This document shows positions 28,921 through 39,054 of a DNA stretch of 64,000 nucleotides, piece by piece; position 1 is the stretch's first letter; each line of letters begins with the position of its first letter. The position numbers were made by a program, and so were the translations under genes. Source of the DNA: Stutzerimonas stutzeri. Lineage in GTDB: Bacteria; Pseudomonadota; Gammaproteobacteria; Pseudomonadales; Pseudomonadaceae. The notes below the pieces were generated by a model. It did no database searches, was not told the origin of the DNA, and worked only from the letters and a program-made list of their open reading frames with translations. Where the stretch lies: NCBI RefSeq assembly GCF_015291885.1, contig NZ_CP036186.1:3853501-3917500 (forward strand), in the 5' to 3' direction.

Positions 28921-29277
28921 TTACTTGCGGATCGGCTTGCGCGGGCCCTTACGGGTACGGGCGTTGGTCTTGGTACGCTGACCGCGAACCGGCAGACCAC
29001 GACGATGACGCAGGCCGCGATAGCAACCCAAGTCCATCAAGCGCTTGATTTTCATGTTGATTTCGCGACGCAGGTCGCCTTCAACGATGAACTTGCCGAC
29101 TTCGCCACGCAGCAGTTCGACCTGCTCGTCGGAAAGATCCTTGATCTTCGCTGCCGGATTCACACCGGTAGCGGCACAGATTTTCTGTGCACGGGTGCGA
29201 CCAACACCGTAGATGTAGGTCAGCGAGATAACAGTGTGCTTGTTATCCGGAATGTTGACGCCTGCAATACGGGCCAT
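28921..29277 (-). CDS. rpsM: 30S ribosomal protein S13
   Basis: S13 is in the 30S head and contacts the large subunit and P-site tRNA. The 118-residue product begins [24 protein letters not shown] and ends in the basic tail [14 protein letters not shown]. It is the first gene of the alpha operon. A terminator-like hairpin separates it from rpmJ. Confidence 0.98.
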   Translation of the reverse strand: MARIAGVNIPDNKHTVISLTYIYGVGRTRAQKICAATGVNPAAKIKDLSDEQVELLRGEVGKFIVEGDLRREINMKIKRLMDLGCYRGLRHRRGLPVRGQRTKTNARTRKGPRKPIRK

Positions 29278-29362
29278 TCAGTGAAACTCCAATTGACAGC
29301 TACCTACGCCCCGGAAGCCAAGAAAAGGGCGCGAGATATTAACGCTGTAATAACAAATATTC

Positions 29363-29390
29363 AACCCGGCAGCGCACTAGCTGCCGGGTT
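29363..29390 (-). terminator. Terminator-like hairpin between rpmJ and rpsM
   Basis: AACCCGGCAGC and its perfect complement enclose a six-base loop; on the minus strand GAATATTTGTTATT follows. It lies in the 130-base gap between the spc and alpha operons. The tail is T-rich but not a clean run, so termination may be partial. Confidence 0.7.
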
Positions 29391-29407
29391 ATACGCTTTT
29401 TACACAA

Positions 29408-29524
29408 TCAGCCTTGGCGCTGCTTGTGACGCGGTTCTGCGCTGCAGATCACACGCACGACACCGTCGCGACGGATGATCTTGCAGTTACGGCACAGCTT
29501 TTTAACCGATGCACGAACTTTCAT
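29408..29524 (-). CDS. rpmJ: 50S ribosomal protein L36
   Basis: A 38-residue protein, [19 protein letters not shown] at its start and EPRHKQRQG at its end. The zinc ligands Cys11, Cys14, Cys27 and His are present, so this is the zinc-binding (C+) form. It follows secY by 29 bases as the last spc-operon gene. Confidence 0.97.
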   Translation of the reverse strand: MKVRASVKKLCRNCKIIRRDGVVRVICSAEPRHKQRQG

Positions 29525-29553
29525 CACCAACTCCTAAAACCTTACGAACCATC

Positions 29554-30882
29554 TCAGCGGAGCATTCCGCTGCCATAGCCCTTCAGGTTGGCTTTCTTCA
29601 TCAGGGAATCGTACTGGTGTGACATCAGGTGCGATTGCACTTGGGACATGAAGTCCATGACAACCACTACCACGATCAGCAACGAGGTCCCACCAAGGTA
29701 GAACGGCACATTGGCAGCCACCACAAGGAACTGCGGCAACAAGCATACAGCCGTCATGTAAAGGGCGCCGAACATGGTCAAGCGAGTCAGCACGCCATCG
29801 ATATAGCGAGCGGATTGCTCACCAGGACGAATCCCAGGAATAAACGCGCCGGACTTCTTCAGGTTCTCCGCCACATCCTTCGGATTGAACATCAATGCCG
29901 TATAGAAGAAGCAGAAGAAAATGATCCCAGCACTGAACAACAAGATATTCAACGGCTGCCCGGGCGCGATTGCCTGAGAGATATCAGCCAACCAACTCAT
30001 GCTTTCGGACTGGCCGAACCACTGCCCCAGCGAAGCTGGAAACAGCAGGATGCTGCTGGCGAAAATGGCTGGAATAACCCCGGCCATGTTCACCTTCAAC
30101 GGCAGGTGGCTGGTCTGCGCGGCGAAGACCTTGCGGCCCTGCTGACGCTTAGCATAGTGCACCGCAATGCGACGCTGGCCACGCTCGATAAACACCACGA
30201 AACCGATGATTGCAACAGCAAGCAGACCGACAGCGAGCAGCGCAATGATATTGATGTCACCCTGACGAGCAGACTCGAAGGACTGACCGAGCGCACCCGG
30301 CAAGCCTGCGACGATGCCAGCGAAGATCAGCATCGAGATACCATTGCCGACCCCACGCTCAGTGATCTGCTCACCTAGCCACATCATGAACATCGCGCCG
30401 GACACGAAAGTAGTGATGGCGACAAAGTAGAAGCCAAAATCGTTGCTGAACGCGACACCTTGCCCCGCCAACCCGACCGACATGCCTACCGCCTGGACGA
30501 TTGCCAGCACCAACGTACCGTAACGCGTGTACTGACTGATCTTGCGCCGACCAGCCTCACCTTCTTTCTTCAACTGCTCTAGCTGCGGACTAACAGCGGT
30601 CATGAGCTGCATGATGATCGACGCCGAAATGTACGGCATGATCCCCAATGCAAAAATACTCATGCGCTCCAGCGCACCGCCGGAAAACATGTTGAACAAG
30701 CTAAGGATGGTGCCCTCGTTCTGACGGAACAGCTCGGCCAGCCGGTCGGGATTGATCCCAGGCACCGGGATGTGTGCGCCAATTCGGTAGACGATGATCG
30801 CCATGAACAGAAAGCGCAGACGAGCCCAGAGTTCGGACAAGCCACCATTACTCAGCGCGGAGAGAGCACCTTGCTTAGCCAT
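29554..30882 (-). CDS. secY: Protein translocase channel subunit SecY
   Basis: SecY forms the protein-conducting channel of the inner membrane with SecE, encoded at 56156, and SecG. The 442-residue protein has ten membrane helices, beginning near residue 23 ([25 protein letters not shown]). It follows rplO directly, with its ATG one base from the rplO stop, as in other spc operons. Confidence 0.98.
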   Translation of the reverse strand: MAKQGALSALSNGGLSELWARLRFLFMAIIVYRIGAHIPVPGINPDRLAELFRQNEGTILSLFNMFSGGALERMSIFALGIMPYISASIIMQLMTAVSPQLEQLKKEGEAGRRKISQYTRYGTLVLAIVQAVGMSVGLAGQGVAFSNDFGFYFVAITTFVSGAMFMMWLGEQITERGVGNGISMLIFAGIVAGLPGALGQSFESARQGDINIIALLAVGLLAVAIIGFVVFIERGQRRIAVHYAKRQQGRKVFAAQTSHLPLKVNMAGVIPAIFASSILLFPASLGQWFGQSESMSWLADISQAIAPGQPLNILLFSAGIIFFCFFYTALMFNPKDVAENLKKSGAFIPGIRPGEQSARYIDGVLTRLTMFGALYMTAVCLLPQFLVVAANVPFYLGGTSLLIVVVVVMDFMSQVQSHLMSHQYDSLMKKANLKGYGSGMLR

Positions 30883-31317
30883 TTATTCCTCGAACTTGCC
30901 GCCAGCTGCTTCGATAGCCGCACGCGCACCCTTGGTGGCTGCGATACCCTTGAGAGTAACCGCGCGACCAACCTCGCCGGACAGCATGACTTTTACGCGC
31001 TGCACGTTTTGATTGATAACGTTGGCATCTTTCAGGCTTTGCACGGTGACGACATCGCCTTCAACCTTGGCCAATTCGGAGGTGCGCACTTCTGCGCGAT
31101 CCATGGCTTTCAGCGAAACGAAGCCGAACTTCGGCAAACGGCGGTGCAGCGGCTGCTGGCCACCCTCGAAGCCGGGAGCAATTTTGCCACCGGAGCGAGA
31201 AGTCTGACCTTTGTGACCACGGCCACCGGTCTTACCCAGACCGCTACCGATACCACGGCCCGGACGCAGCTTTTCGCGACGGGCACCCGGCGCAGAACGC
31301 AAATCGTTCAGTTGCAT
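30883..31317 (-). CDS. rplO: 50S ribosomal protein L15
   Basis: L15 is a late-assembly 23S-binding protein. The 144-residue product shows the Gly-rich N-terminal region [19 protein letters not shown] (about 22-40), which threads into rRNA. It follows rpmD by three bases and abuts secY. Confidence 0.98.
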
Positions 31318-31320
31318 GGC

Positions 31321-31500
31321 TTAGCCCTCCACACGGAGCATGTAGTAAGCCTTGTTGATCATGCCGCGATTCTCAGGAGTATCCTGAACCTCGACAGTGT
31401 GACCAATGCGGCGCAGGCCTAGACCCTTGACGCACAGCTTGTGATTAGGAATACGACCGCTGACGCTCTTGATCAGCGTTACCTTGACGGTATTAGCCAT
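31321..31500 (-). CDS. rpmD: 50S ribosomal protein L30
   Basis: The 59-residue protein starts [20 protein letters not shown] and includes [16 protein letters not shown], the L30 core. It follows rpsE by two bases. Confidence 0.97.
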   Translation of the reverse strand: MANTVKVTLIKSVSGRIPNHKLCVKGLGLRRIGHTVEVQDTPENRGMINKAYYMLRVEG

Positions 31501-31502
31501 GA

Positions 31503-32003
31503 TCAGGAAATCTCCTCGACGCTCTTGCCACGCTTGGCAGCGATCGACTCAGGCGACTGCATAGCCTTCAAACCCTTGAAGGTGGCGTGAACCACGTTGA
31601 CCGGGTTGGTAGAGCCGTAGCACTTAGCCAGGACGTTCTGCACGCCAGCCACTTCCAGGATGGCGCGCATGGCACCACCGGCGATCACACCGGTACCCTC
31701 AGAAGCAGGTTGCATGTAGATTTTGGAAGCGCCATGAGCAGCCTTGGTAGCGTACTGCAACGTGGTGCCGTTCAGATCAACCTGGATCATGTTACGGCGA
31801 GCGGCTTCCATAGCCTTCTGAATAGCAGCCGGGACTTCACGGGACTTGCCGCGGCCGAAGCCAACGCGACCCTTGCCATCACCGACTACCGTCAGCGCGG
31901 TGAAGGTGAAGATACGACCACCCTTTACGGTTTTTGCGACGCGGTTAACTTGAACCAGTTTCTCGATGTAGCCTTCGTCGCGCTTTTGCTCGTTATTTGC
32001 CAT
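31503..32003 (-). CDS. rpsE: 30S ribosomal protein S5
   Basis: S5 affects decoding accuracy and is the target of spectinomycin-resistance mutations in its loop near residues 20-35. Here that loop reads [19 protein letters not shown], the ordinary sensitive-type sequence. The product has 166 residues and the S5 double-stranded RNA-binding core ([20 protein letters not shown]). It follows rplR by three bases. Confidence 0.98.
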   Translation of the reverse strand: MANNEQKRDEGYIEKLVQVNRVAKTVKGGRIFTFTALTVVGDGKGRVGFGRGKSREVPAAIQKAMEAARRNMIQVDLNGTTLQYATKAAHGASKIYMQPASEGTGVIAGGAMRAILEVAGVQNVLAKCYGSTNPVNVVHATFKGLKAMQSPESIAAKRGKSVEEIS

Positions 32004-32006
32004 AAC

Positions 32007-32357
32007 TTAGAACTCCAGCCCGCCTTCACGAGCAGCATCAGCCAGTGCCTTCACACGACCGTGGTACTTGAAGCCAGAACGGTCGAACGCCACCTGAGTG
32101 ACACCTGCGGCTTTCGCACGCTCAGCGACCAGCTGACCGACTTTCTTGGCAGCGTCGACGTTGCCAGTAGCAGCATCACGCAGCTCTTTGTCCAGAGTCG
32201 AGGCGCTGGCCAGGACCTTGCCGCCGTCGGCCGAAAGGACCTGGGCGTAGATGTGCTGGGAAGAGCGGTACACGCAAAGGCGTACGGTTTCCAGCTCGCG
32301 CATCTTCAGGCGTGCCTTGCGAGCGCGACGCAGACGAGTTTCTTTCTTTACGCTCAT
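32007..32357 (-). CDS. rplR: 50S ribosomal protein L18
   Basis: L18 carries 5S rRNA into the 50S subunit. The 116-residue protein has a basic N-terminus ([19 protein letters not shown]) and the C-terminal [22 protein letters not shown]. It sits between rplF and rpsE. Confidence 0.98.
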   Translation of the reverse strand: MSVKKETRLRRARKARLKMRELETVRLCVYRSSQHIYAQVLSADGGKVLASASTLDKELRDAATGNVDAAKKVGQLVAERAKAAGVTQVAFDRSGFKYHGRVKALADAAREGGLEF

Positions 32358-32367
32358 TTGCTATGCC

Positions 32368-32901
32368 CTACTTCTTCTTAGCTTCTTTACGACGGACTAC
32401 TTCGTCCGCGTAACGTACACCCTTGCCCTTGTAAGGCTCGGGACGACGGAAGTCGCGAATTTCAGCAGCCACCTGACCAACCACCTGCTTGTCGATACCC
32501 TTGATCAGGATATCGGTCTGGCTGGGAGTTTCAGCGGTAACGCCCTGAGGCAGTTCATAGTCCACCGGGTGCGAGAAGCCGAGAGCCAGAGACAGCACTT
32601 GACCTTTGGCTTGCGCCTTGTAACCGACACCAACCAGCTGGAGCTTACGCTCGAAGCCTTGGCTGACGCCGATCACCATATTGTTGACCAGAGCGCGGGT
32701 AGTACCGGCCATGGCGCGTGTTTGCTGATCGCCATTGCGAGCGGCAAAACGCAACTCACCAGCCTCATGGACTACTTCCACGGACGAGTGCACATTCAGC
32801 TCCAGAGTGCCCTTGGCACCCTTTACCGAAAGCTGCTGGCCGGACATGTTGAATTCAACACCAGCGGGCAGCTTGACGGGGTTCTTAGCAACGCGAGACA
32901 T
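32368..32901 (-). CDS. rplF: 50S ribosomal protein L6
   Basis: L6 lies at the factor-binding base of the large subunit. The 177-residue product starts [19 protein letters not shown] and has the family motif [20 protein letters not shown] near residues 150-170. It follows rpsH by 12 bases. Confidence 0.98.
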   Translation of the reverse strand: MSRVAKNPVKLPAGVEFNMSGQQLSVKGAKGTLELNVHSSVEVVHEAGELRFAARNGDQQTRAMAGTTRALVNNMVIGVSQGFERKLQLVGVGYKAQAKGQVLSLALGFSHPVDYELPQGVTAETPSQTDILIKGIDKQVVGQVAAEIRDFRRPEPYKGKGVRYADEVVRRKEAKKK

Positions 32902-32913
32902 GCTTATCCCCCC

Positions 32914-33306
32914 TTAGAACACTGTGCAAAGCACTTCGCCGCCAACGCCCGCAGCACGAGCAGCCCGATCAGTCATCACACCCTTGTTGGTGGACACGAT
33001 CGAAACACCCAGGCCACCGCGAACTTTCGGCAACTGGTCAACGGATTTGTACTGGCGAAGGCCAGGACGGCTTACGCGCTTGAGTTCCTCAATGACCGGA
33101 CGGCCCTCGAAGTACTTCAGCTCGATGGACAGCTGCGGTTTGGCGTCGCTGCTGACGTTGTATCCTGCGATATAGCCTTCACCTTGAAGAACGTTGGCAA
33201 CAGCCACCTTCAACGTGGAAGACGGCATGCTTACGACGGACTTTTCGGCCATCTGGGCATTACGGATACGAGTTAGCATGTCCGCTAACGGGTCCTGCAT
33301 ACTCAT
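32914..33306 (-). CDS. rpsH: 30S ribosomal protein S8
   Basis: S8 binds the centre of 16S rRNA and in E. coli represses the spc operon. The 130-residue protein starts [18 protein letters not shown] and ends [25 protein letters not shown] S8 sequence with the GGEVLCTVF tail. The ATG at 33306 follows AGGAG by about ten bases. Unusually, a 181-base gap with three hairpins and a promoter separates it from rpsN. Confidence 0.97.
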   Translation of the reverse strand: MSMQDPLADMLTRIRNAQMAEKSVVSMPSSTLKVAVANVLQGEGYIAGYNVSSDAKPQLSIELKYFEGRPVIEELKRVSRPGLRQYKSVDQLPKVRGGLGVSIVSTNKGVMTDRAARAAGVGGEVLCTVF

Positions 33307-33326
33307 GGGCGCTTGGCTCCTAATAC

Positions 33327-33350
33327 AAAAAAATAAGCCCGCGAGGGCTC
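33327..33350 (-). terminator. Terminator-like hairpin 3 before rpsH (leader attenuator candidate)
   Basis: On the minus strand AGCCC-TCGC-GGGCT is followed by TATTTTTTTG. It lies downstream of the promoter at 33404-33432 and 20 bases before the rpsH ribosome site, so it would be a leader attenuator. Confidence 0.65.
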
Positions 33351-33403
33351 GTGTCGCCTACGAATGAGCGAGCGCCTAAAGGCGAGGCTCGGGCGAGCCG
33401 GAC

Positions 33404-33432
33404 ATTCTAGAGACACTCCCAAAACGAATCAA
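33404..33432 (-). promoter_or_regulatory. Promoter inside the spc operon, before rpsH
   Basis: TTGATT at 33432-33427 and TAGAAT at 33409-33404 on the minus strand are exactly 17 bases apart. The -35 element overlaps the 3' arm of hairpin 2. It can start transcription of rpsH and the genes after it. Confidence 0.65.
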
Positions 33433-33451
33433 GCCCCATAAGGGGCTTGAT
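33428..33451 (-). terminator. Terminator-like hairpin 2 between rpsN and rpsH
   Basis: ATCAAGCCCC and its perfect complement enclose a four-base loop; on the minus strand TCGTTTT follows. Confidence 0.7.
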
Positions 33452-33479
33452 CAAAAACAAACAGGACCGGAGGCCCTGT
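33452..33479 (-). terminator. Terminator-like hairpin 1 after rpsN
   Basis: On the minus strand ACAGGGCC-TCC-GGTCCTGT (one G-T pair) is followed by TTGTTTTTG, the form of an intrinsic terminator, eight bases after the rpsN stop. Confidence 0.75.
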
Positions 33480-33487
33480 CTATTCTA

Positions 33488-33793
33488 TTACCAGCTGGCT
33501 TTGACCAGACCTGGCACGTCACCGCGCATTGCAGCCTGGCGCAGCATGTTGCGCGAGAGGCCGAACTTGCGATAAACGCCGTGTGGACGCCCGGTCAGAC
33601 GGCAGCGGTTACGCAGGCGCGCAGCGCTTGCGTCACGAGGCTGCTTCTGCAGAGCCACCTGAGCTTCCCAACGCGCCTCCGGAGTGGACTCCGGGCTAGC
33701 GATGATGGCCTTCAGTGCCGCACGCTTCTGGGCGAACTTGGCAACCGTCTGCTGACGCTTCAGCTCACGGTTCTTCATGCTTTGCTTAGCCAT
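33488..33793 (-). CDS. rpsN: 30S ribosomal protein S14
   Basis: S14 is in the 30S head. At 101 residues it is the long, zinc-free (C-) form: no CxxC pair is seen around [21 protein letters not shown] chose the ATG at 33793 ([13 protein letters not shown]); the frame is open 22 codons upstream into rplE. It is the last gene before the unusual gap in the spc operon. Confidence 0.97.
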   Translation of the reverse strand: MAKQSMKNRELKRQQTVAKFAQKRAALKAIIASPESTPEARWEAQVALQKQPRDASAARLRNRCRLTGRPHGVYRKFGLSRNMLRQAAMRGDVPGLVKASW

Positions 33794-33806
33794 GTGCCTA
33801 CTCCAA

Positions 33807-34346
33807 TCAGTTACGGAACGGGAAGTTGAAAGCACGCAGCAGAGCGCGACCTTCCTCATCCGTCCGAGCAGTGGTAGTCAGAGTGATGTCCAGACCACGC
33901 AGGGCATCGATCTTGTCGTAATCGATCTCCGGGAAGATGATCTGCTCTTTCACACCCATGCTGTAGTTACCGCGCCCATCGAAGGACTTGGCATTCAGGC
34001 CACGGAAGTCACGCACCCGTGGCAGGGAGATGGAAAGCAGGCGATCCAGGAATTCGTACATACGATCACTGCGCAGGGTCACCTTGACGCCAATCGGCCA
34101 GCCTTCGCGAACCTTGAAGCCCGCGATGGACTTGCGAGCGTGCGTCACGACGACCTTCTGGCCGGTAATCTTCTCAAGATCGGCAACTGCGTTGTCGATG
34201 ATCTTCTTATCACCGATCGCTTCGCCGATACCCATGTTAAGGGTGATCTTGGTAATGCGCGGAACTTCCATCACATTGCCGAGCTGAAGCTCTTCCTTCA
34301 GCTTGGGCGCGATTTCCTTCCGATAAACTTCTTTTAGTCGTGCCAT
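33807..34346 (-). CDS. rplE: 50S ribosomal protein L5
   Basis: L5 binds 5S rRNA and contacts P-site tRNA. The 179-residue protein shows [15 protein letters not shown] and [21 protein letters not shown], both characteristic. It follows rplX by 19 bases. Confidence 0.98.
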   Translation of the reverse strand: MARLKEVYRKEIAPKLKEELQLGNVMEVPRITKITLNMGIGEAIGDKKIIDNAVADLEKITGQKVVVTHARKSIAGFKVREGWPIGVKVTLRSDRMYEFLDRLLSISLPRVRDFRGLNAKSFDGRGNYSMGVKEQIIFPEIDYDKIDALRGLDITLTTTARTDEEGRALLRAFNFPFRN

Positions 34347-34365
34347 GGTTATCTACCTAGCAGTC

Positions 34366-34680
34366 TCAAGCGTCAACCGGCTTCTGGGTCGACTTGAAGA
34401 CACGAATTTTCTTGCCTTCTTCAACCTTGAAGCCAACGCGGTCTGCCTTGTTGGTCTCGCCGTTGAAAATGGCGACGTTAGAGACGTGCAAAGGCGCCTC
34501 TTTCTCGACGATACCGCCCTGAACGCCCGACATCGGGTTCGGCTTGGTATGGCGCTTGACCAGGTTGATCCCGCCAACGACCAAACGGTCGTCAACGAGC
34601 ACCTTGAGCACCTTACCGCGCTTGCCCTTGTCTTTGCCGGCGATGACGATGATCTCGTCGTTGCGACGAATCTTTTGCAT
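34366..34680 (-). CDS. rplX: 50S ribosomal protein L24
   Basis: L24 starts 50S assembly by binding the 5' end of 23S rRNA. The 104-residue product has an N-terminal KOW motif ([20 protein letters not shown]). It follows rplN by 11 bases. Confidence 0.98.
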   Translation of the reverse strand: MQKIRRNDEIIVIAGKDKGKRGKVLKVLVDDRLVVGGINLVKRHTKPNPMSGVQGGIVEKEAPLHVSNVAIFNGETNKADRVGFKVEEGKKIRVFKSTQKPVDA

Positions 34681-34691
34681 GCGGCTACTCC

Positions 34692-35060
34692 TTACAGCAC
34701 TTCAGGGGCGAGCGAGACGATTTTCATGAACTTCTCGGTACGAAGTTCACGCGTCACCGGCCCAAAAATACGGGTGCCGATAGGCTCTTGCTTGTTGTTC
34801 AACAGAACAGCAGCGTTGCCATCGAAGCGAATGATGGAACCATCGGGACGACGTACACCGTGACGGGTGCGGACCACTACAGCGGTCATTACCTGGCCTT
34901 TCTTGACCTTGCCACGAGGAATCGCTTCCTTGACGGTTACCTTGATAATGTCGCCGATGCCGGCGTAACGACGGTGAGAACCGCCGAGCACCTTGATACA
35001 CATGACGCGACGAGCGCCACTGTTATCAGCCACATCGAGCATGGATTGAGTCTGAATCAT
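34692..35060 (-). CDS. rplN: 50S ribosomal protein L14
   Basis: L14 lies at the subunit interface and binds the silencing factor RsfS. The 122-residue protein starts [20 protein letters not shown], nearly invariant in the family. It is the first gene of the spc operon by E. coli convention, 23 bases after rpsQ; no separate promoter is obvious here. Confidence 0.98.
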   Translation of the reverse strand: MIQTQSMLDVADNSGARRVMCIKVLGGSHRRYAGIGDIIKVTVKEAIPRGKVKKGQVMTAVVVRTRHGVRRPDGSIIRFDGNAAVLLNNKQEPIGTRIFGPVTRELRTEKFMKIVSLAPEVL

Positions 35061-35083
35061 ATAATTTCTCCGACCCCTAGCCC

Positions 35084-35350
35084 TTAGACTTCGACGGCAC
35101 GTTCAACGACGTCAACCAGCATCCAGGTCTTGGTCTTAGCCAGCGGACGAGTCTCGCGGATGGTGACCTTATCGCCGATACGGCACTGGTTGGTTTCGTC
35201 GTGGGCGTGCAGTTTGGTCGAACGCTTCACGTATTTACCGTAGATCGGGTGCTTTACGCGACGCTCGATCAGAACGGTGATGGTTTTGTCCATCTTGTCG
35301 CTGACGACGCGGCCAGTCAGCGTGCGGACGGTTTTCTGAGCTTCAGCCAT
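35084..35350 (-). CDS. rpsQ: 30S ribosomal protein S17
   Basis: S17 binds 16S rRNA early in 30S assembly. The 88-residue product has the OB-fold sequence [21 protein letters not shown] chose the ATG at 35350 ([11 protein letters not shown]) over an upstream start two codons earlier. It is the last gene of the S10 operon. Confidence 0.97.
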   Translation of the reverse strand: MAEAQKTVRTLTGRVVSDKMDKTITVLIERRVKHPIYGKYVKRSTKLHAHDETNQCRIGDKVTIRETRPLAKTKTWMLVDVVERAVEV

Positions 35351-35352
35351 GA

Positions 35353-35544
35353 TCACTTACCTGCCTGCTGGTTGAGCACAGTCTTGACACGAGCGATGTC
35401 GCGCTTGACTTGCGAGAGCAGGTGAGACTGCCCCAACTGGCCAGTCGCTTTCTGCATACGCAGATTGAACTGGTCCCGCAGCAGCTCGAGCAATTGCTCG
35501 TTCAGCTGCTCAACGGATTTTTCACGAAGTTCATTCGCTTTCAT
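35353..35544 (-). CDS. rpmC: 50S ribosomal protein L29
   Basis: L29 lies at the tunnel exit, next to the docking site of signal recognition particle and trigger factor. The 63-residue helical-hairpin protein starts [19 protein letters not shown]. Its ATG shares one base with the rplP stop codon. Confidence 0.97.
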   Translation of the reverse strand: MKANELREKSVEQLNEQLLELLRDQFNLRMQKATGQLGQSHLLSQVKRDIARVKTVLNQQAGK

Positions 35545-35957
35545 CACATCACCGTCCGCTTAACAAAGGAGGTGGCGAGCGGCAGCTTTGCAGCGGCCAG
35601 GGCGAAAGCCTCACGCGCCAGCTCTTCGGAAACACCCTCGATCTCGTAGAGCACTTTGCCAGGCTGAATCTGGGCTACCCAGTACTCGACGCTACCCTTA
35701 CCTTTACCCATACGAACTTCTAGGGGCTTCTTGGTGACGGGCTTGTCGGGGAACACGCGGATCCAGATCTTACCGCCACGCTTCACGTGACGGGTGAGCG
35801 CACGACGTGCAGCCTCGATCTGGCGCGCAGTCAGACGACCACGGGAAACAGACTTCAGCGCGAATTCGCCGAAGCTGACCTTGCTACCGCGCTGAGCCAG
35901 ACCGCGGTTGTGGCCGGTCATCTGCTTGCGGAATTTTGTACGCTTGGGTTGCAACAT
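35544..35957 (-). CDS. rplP: 50S ribosomal protein L16
   Basis: L16 organises the peptidyl-transferase and A-site region. The 137-residue product starts [20 protein letters not shown] and contains [20 protein letters not shown]. It follows rpsC by 12 bases and overlaps rpmC by one. Confidence 0.98.
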   Translation of the reverse strand: MLQPKRTKFRKQMTGHNRGLAQRGSKVSFGEFALKSVSRGRLTARQIEAARRALTRHVKRGGKIWIRVFPDKPVTKKPLEVRMGKGKGSVEYWVAQIQPGKVLYEIEGVSEELAREAFALAAAKLPLATSFVKRTVM

Positions 35958-35969
35958 TTGGCGTACCCC

Positions 35970-36656
35970 TTACTTAGCAGCTTTTTTACGAGGAGCAGGC
36001 GCTTGAGGCTTGAGCTCTTCATGGCGACCACCAATCACTTCGCCTTTGAAGATCCACACCTTCACGCCGATCACACCGTAAGTGGTGTGCGCTTCGTAAG
36101 TGTTGTAATCGATATCGGCACGCAGTGTGTGCAGAGGCACACGACCTTCGCGATACCACTCGGTACGGGCGATTTCAGCCCCACCCAGACGACCACTGAC
36201 CTGGATTTTGATGCCTTTGGCACCAATACGCATGGCGTTCTGCACGGCGCGCTTCATGGCGCGACGGAACATTACGCGACGCTCCAGCTGCTGAGCTACG
36301 CTCTGTGCAACCAGCATGGCGTCGAGCTCCGGCTTGCGGATCTCTTCAATGTTGATGTGCACCGGCACACCCATTTGCTTGGTCAGGTCCTGACGCAGCT
36401 TCTCAACATCCTCACCCTTCTTCCCGATAACGATGCCGGGACGAGCGGTATGGATGGTGATGCGTGCGGTTTGAGCCGGGCGATGGATATCGATACGGCT
36501 TACGGACGCGCTTTTTAATTTGTCTTGGAGGTACTCACGCACGTTCAGATCTGCAAGCAGATAATTTGCATACGTACGGCCGTCTGCGTACCAGACGGAG
36601 GTGTGCTCCTTGACGATTCCCAGGCGAATGCCAGTGGGATGTACTTTCTGACCCAT
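35970..36656 (-). CDS. rpsC: 30S ribosomal protein S3
   Basis: S3 lines the mRNA entry tunnel and helps unwind structured mRNA. The 228-residue protein starts [20 protein letters not shown], has a KH domain with [16 protein letters not shown] near 60-75, and a basic C-terminal tail. I chose the ATG at 36656; the frame is open upstream into rplV. Confidence 0.98.
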   Translation of the reverse strand: MGQKVHPTGIRLGIVKEHTSVWYADGRTYANYLLADLNVREYLQDKLKSASVSRIDIHRPAQTARITIHTARPGIVIGKKGEDVEKLRQDLTKQMGVPVHINIEEIRKPELDAMLVAQSVAQQLERRVMFRRAMKRAVQNAMRIGAKGIKIQVSGRLGGAEIARTEWYREGRVPLHTLRADIDYNTYEAHTTYGVIGVKVWIFKGEVIGGRHEELKPQAPAPRKKAAK

Positions 36657-36669
36657 CTGATCGACTCCG

Positions 36670-37002
36670 TTACTTGTCCGCAACCTTGACAGTGATATGG
36701 CAAGACCGCTTGACGATGCGATCAGCGCGGCCTTTGGCACGCGGCATGATGCGCTTAAGCGAACGCCCTTCGTTGACGAAGACTGTGGAGACCTTGAGAT
36801 CATCCACATCGGCGCCTTCGTTGTGCTCGGCGTTGGCAACGGCCGACTCCAGCACTTTTTTCATGATCTCGGCGGCTTTCTTGCTACTGAAAGCCAGGAG
36901 GTTGAGCGCTTCGCCCACCTTCTTCCCGCGGATCTGGTCGGCGACCAGGCGGGCTTTCTGGGCGGAGATGCGAGCGCCCGACAACTTAGCGGCTACTTCC
37001 AT
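36670..37002 (-). CDS. rplV: 50S ribosomal protein L22
   Basis: L22 reaches into the exit tunnel with a beta-hairpin loop. The 110-residue protein shows [19 protein letters not shown] and the hairpin [13 protein letters not shown] near 85-97, a macrolide-resistance site that looks ordinary here. Confidence 0.98.
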
Positions 37003-37015
37003 CTTTCCTTACCCC

Positions 37016-37291
37016 TTAGCGCTTGCCTTTCTTGTCCGCTACGTGCCCGCGATAGGTGCGGGTACCAGCGAACTCGCCGAGTTTATGGCCGACCATGTCT
37101 TCGTTCACAAGAACCGGAACATGTTGACGACCGTTATGTACAGCGATGGTCAGACCGACCATTTGTGGCAGGATCATGGAGCGACGCGACCAGGTTTTAA
37201 CCGGCTTGCGATCGTTCTTTTCCACCGCCACTTCGACCTTCTTCAATAGGTGAAGATCGATAAAAGGACCTTTTTTCAGAGAACGCGGCAC
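37016..37291 (-). CDS. rpsS: 30S ribosomal protein S19
   Basis: S19 is in the 30S head near the A-site finger. The 91-residue product starts [19 protein letters not shown] and includes [16 protein letters not shown]. The start codon is GTG at 37291, since the conserved N-terminus begins there and no ATG fits. Confidence 0.97.
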   Translation of the reverse strand: MPRSLKKGPFIDLHLLKKVEVAVEKNDRKPVKTWSRRSMILPQMVGLTIAVHNGRQHVPVLVNEDMVGHKLGEFAGTRTYRGHVADKKGKR

Positions 37292-37307
37292 TGTCGTATC
37301 CCTCTAG

Positions 37308-38129
37308 TTACTTGCGACGACGGACGATCATGTTATCGGTGCGCTTGTTAGTGCGGGTCTTCGCGCCCTTAGTCGGGAAGCCCCATGGCGACACCGGATG
37401 ACGACCACCGGAGGTACGACCTTCACCACCACCGTGTGGGTGATCGACCGGGTTCATCGCGACACCACGAACGGTAGGACGAATGCCCTTCCAGCGCTTG
37501 GCACCAGCCTTACCCAACGAACGCAGGCTATGCTCGGAGTTCGAGACTTCACCCAGGGTCGCGCGGCACTCGGCCAACACTTTGCGCATCTCGCCGGAGC
37601 GCAGACGCAGCGTCACGTAGGAACCCTCGCGAGCAACCAGCTGAGCCGAAGCACCAGCGGAGCGAGCGATCTGGGCACCCTTGCCCGGCTTGAGCTCAAC
37701 ACCGTGGACGGTAGAACCCAGCGGAATGTTGCGCAGCGGCAGACTGTTACCAGCCTTGATCGGAGCATTAATGCCCGAGACCAGCTGATCGCCAGCGCTT
37801 ACACCTTTCGGCGCGATGATGTAGCGACGCTCACCGTCGGCATACTTCAGCAACGCGATGTGCGCAGTACGGTTCGGATCGTATTCGATACGCTCAACGA
37901 TGGCAGGAATGCCATCCTTGTTGCGACGAAAATCGACCAGACGATAGTGCTGCTTATGACCACCACCGATATGGCGAGTGGTGATACGACCGTTGTTGTT
38001 ACGGCCGCCAGTCTTCGACTTCTTCTCGAGCAGCGGTGCGTAAGGAGCGCCTTTGTGCAGCTCCTGATTGACCACCTTGACCACAAAACGGCGGCCCGCG
38101 GAAGTCGGTTTGCATTTAACAATTGCCAT
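37308..38129 (-). CDS. rplB: 50S ribosomal protein L2
   Basis: L2 is needed for subunit joining and peptidyl-transferase function. The 273-residue protein contains [20 protein letters not shown] and the essential [14 protein letters not shown] near residues 224-237, including the conserved histidine. It follows rplW by 14 bases. Confidence 0.99.
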   Translation of the reverse strand: MAIVKCKPTSAGRRFVVKVVNQELHKGAPYAPLLEKKSKTGGRNNNGRITTRHIGGGHKQHYRLVDFRRNKDGIPAIVERIEYDPNRTAHIALLKYADGERRYIIAPKGVSAGDQLVSGINAPIKAGNSLPLRNIPLGSTVHGVELKPGKGAQIARSAGASAQLVAREGSYVTLRLRSGEMRKVLAECRATLGEVSNSEHSLRSLGKAGAKRWKGIRPTVRGVAMNPVDHPHGGGEGRTSGGRHPVSPWGFPTKGAKTRTNKRTDNMIVRRRK

Positions 38130-38143
38130 GATGCACCCCTTCC

Positions 38144-38443
38144 TTACTCAGCACTGCCGGAGAAATCGAGATCCTGGCCTGGCTGAAGAGCGATGTACGC
38201 CTTCTTCCAGTCGTTGCGCTTGCCCAGACCGCGAGCGGTGCGCTTGGTCTTACCCTGAACATTCAGAGTGTTGACAGCGGCGACCTTCACGTCGAACAGG
38301 CTTTCGACAGCCTTCTTGATTTCCAGCTTGGTTGCGTCAGTCGCAACCTTGAAAACGAATTGCTTCTTGCTGTCAGCCAGCACGGTAGCCTTCTCAGAGA
38401 CGTGCGGACCAAGCAGGACTTTGAATACGCGTTCCTGGTTCAT
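38144..38443 (-). CDS. rplW: 50S ribosomal protein L23
   Basis: L23 is the tunnel-exit dock for trigger factor. The 99-residue protein starts [20 protein letters not shown] and has the loop [20 protein letters not shown]. Its start overlaps the rplD stop by four bases. Confidence 0.98.
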   Translation of the reverse strand: MNQERVFKVLLGPHVSEKATVLADSKKQFVFKVATDATKLEIKKAVESLFDVKVAAVNTLNVQGKTKRTARGLGKRNDWKKAYIALQPGQDLDFSGSAE

Positions 38444-39042
38444 CCCAGCAGCTCCTCGAATTTCTTCACAGCCGACACGGTGATCAACACCTTGTCATAG
38501 GCGATCAGGCTAACCGGATCGGAACCCTGGACGTCACGTACATCGACATGCGGCAGGTTGCGCGCAGCGAGGTACAGGTTCTGATCGACAGCATCGGAAA
38601 CGATCAGCACGTCGCTCAGACCCATACCATTGAGCTTGCTAGCAAGCACCTTGGTCTTTGGGGCATCGACGGCGAAATCTTCTACGACAACCAGGCGCTC
38701 GGAGCGAACCAGCTCAGCAAGAATGGAGCGCATTGCAGCGCGATACATCTTCTTGTTGAGTTTCTGCTCATGGTTCTGCGGACGAGCAGCAAAGGTAACA
38801 CCACCGCCACGCCAGATCGGACCACGAGTGGTACCAGCACGAGCACGGCCGGTACCTTTCTGACGCCACGGACGCTTGCCACCACCGGAGACATCGGAAC
38901 GGGTCTTCTGCTGCTTGCTACCCTGACGACCGCCAGCCATGTAGGCCACGACTGCCTGGTGCACCAGCGTCTCGTTGTAATCGCCACCAAAGGTACGATC
39001 GGAGACTTCGATGGCCTGTGCGCCATTTACATTCAATTGCAT
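38440..39042 (-). CDS. rplD: 50S ribosomal protein L4
   Basis: L4 lines the exit tunnel and in E. coli represses the S10 operon. The 200-residue protein has the tunnel loop [20 protein letters not shown] near 58-77. It follows rplC by 12 bases. The S10 leader here is short, so E. coli-type L4 control is not evident. Confidence 0.98.
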   Translation of the reverse strand: MQLNVNGAQAIEVSDRTFGGDYNETLVHQAVVAYMAGGRQGSKQQKTRSDVSGGGKRPWRQKGTGRARAGTTRGPIWRGGGVTFAARPQNHEQKLNKKMYRAAMRSILAELVRSERLVVVEDFAVDAPKTKVLASKLNGMGLSDVLIVSDAVDQNLYLAARNLPHVDVRDVQGSDPVSLIAYDKVLITVSAVKKFEELLG

Positions 39043-39054
39043 GTGAACTCCCCC

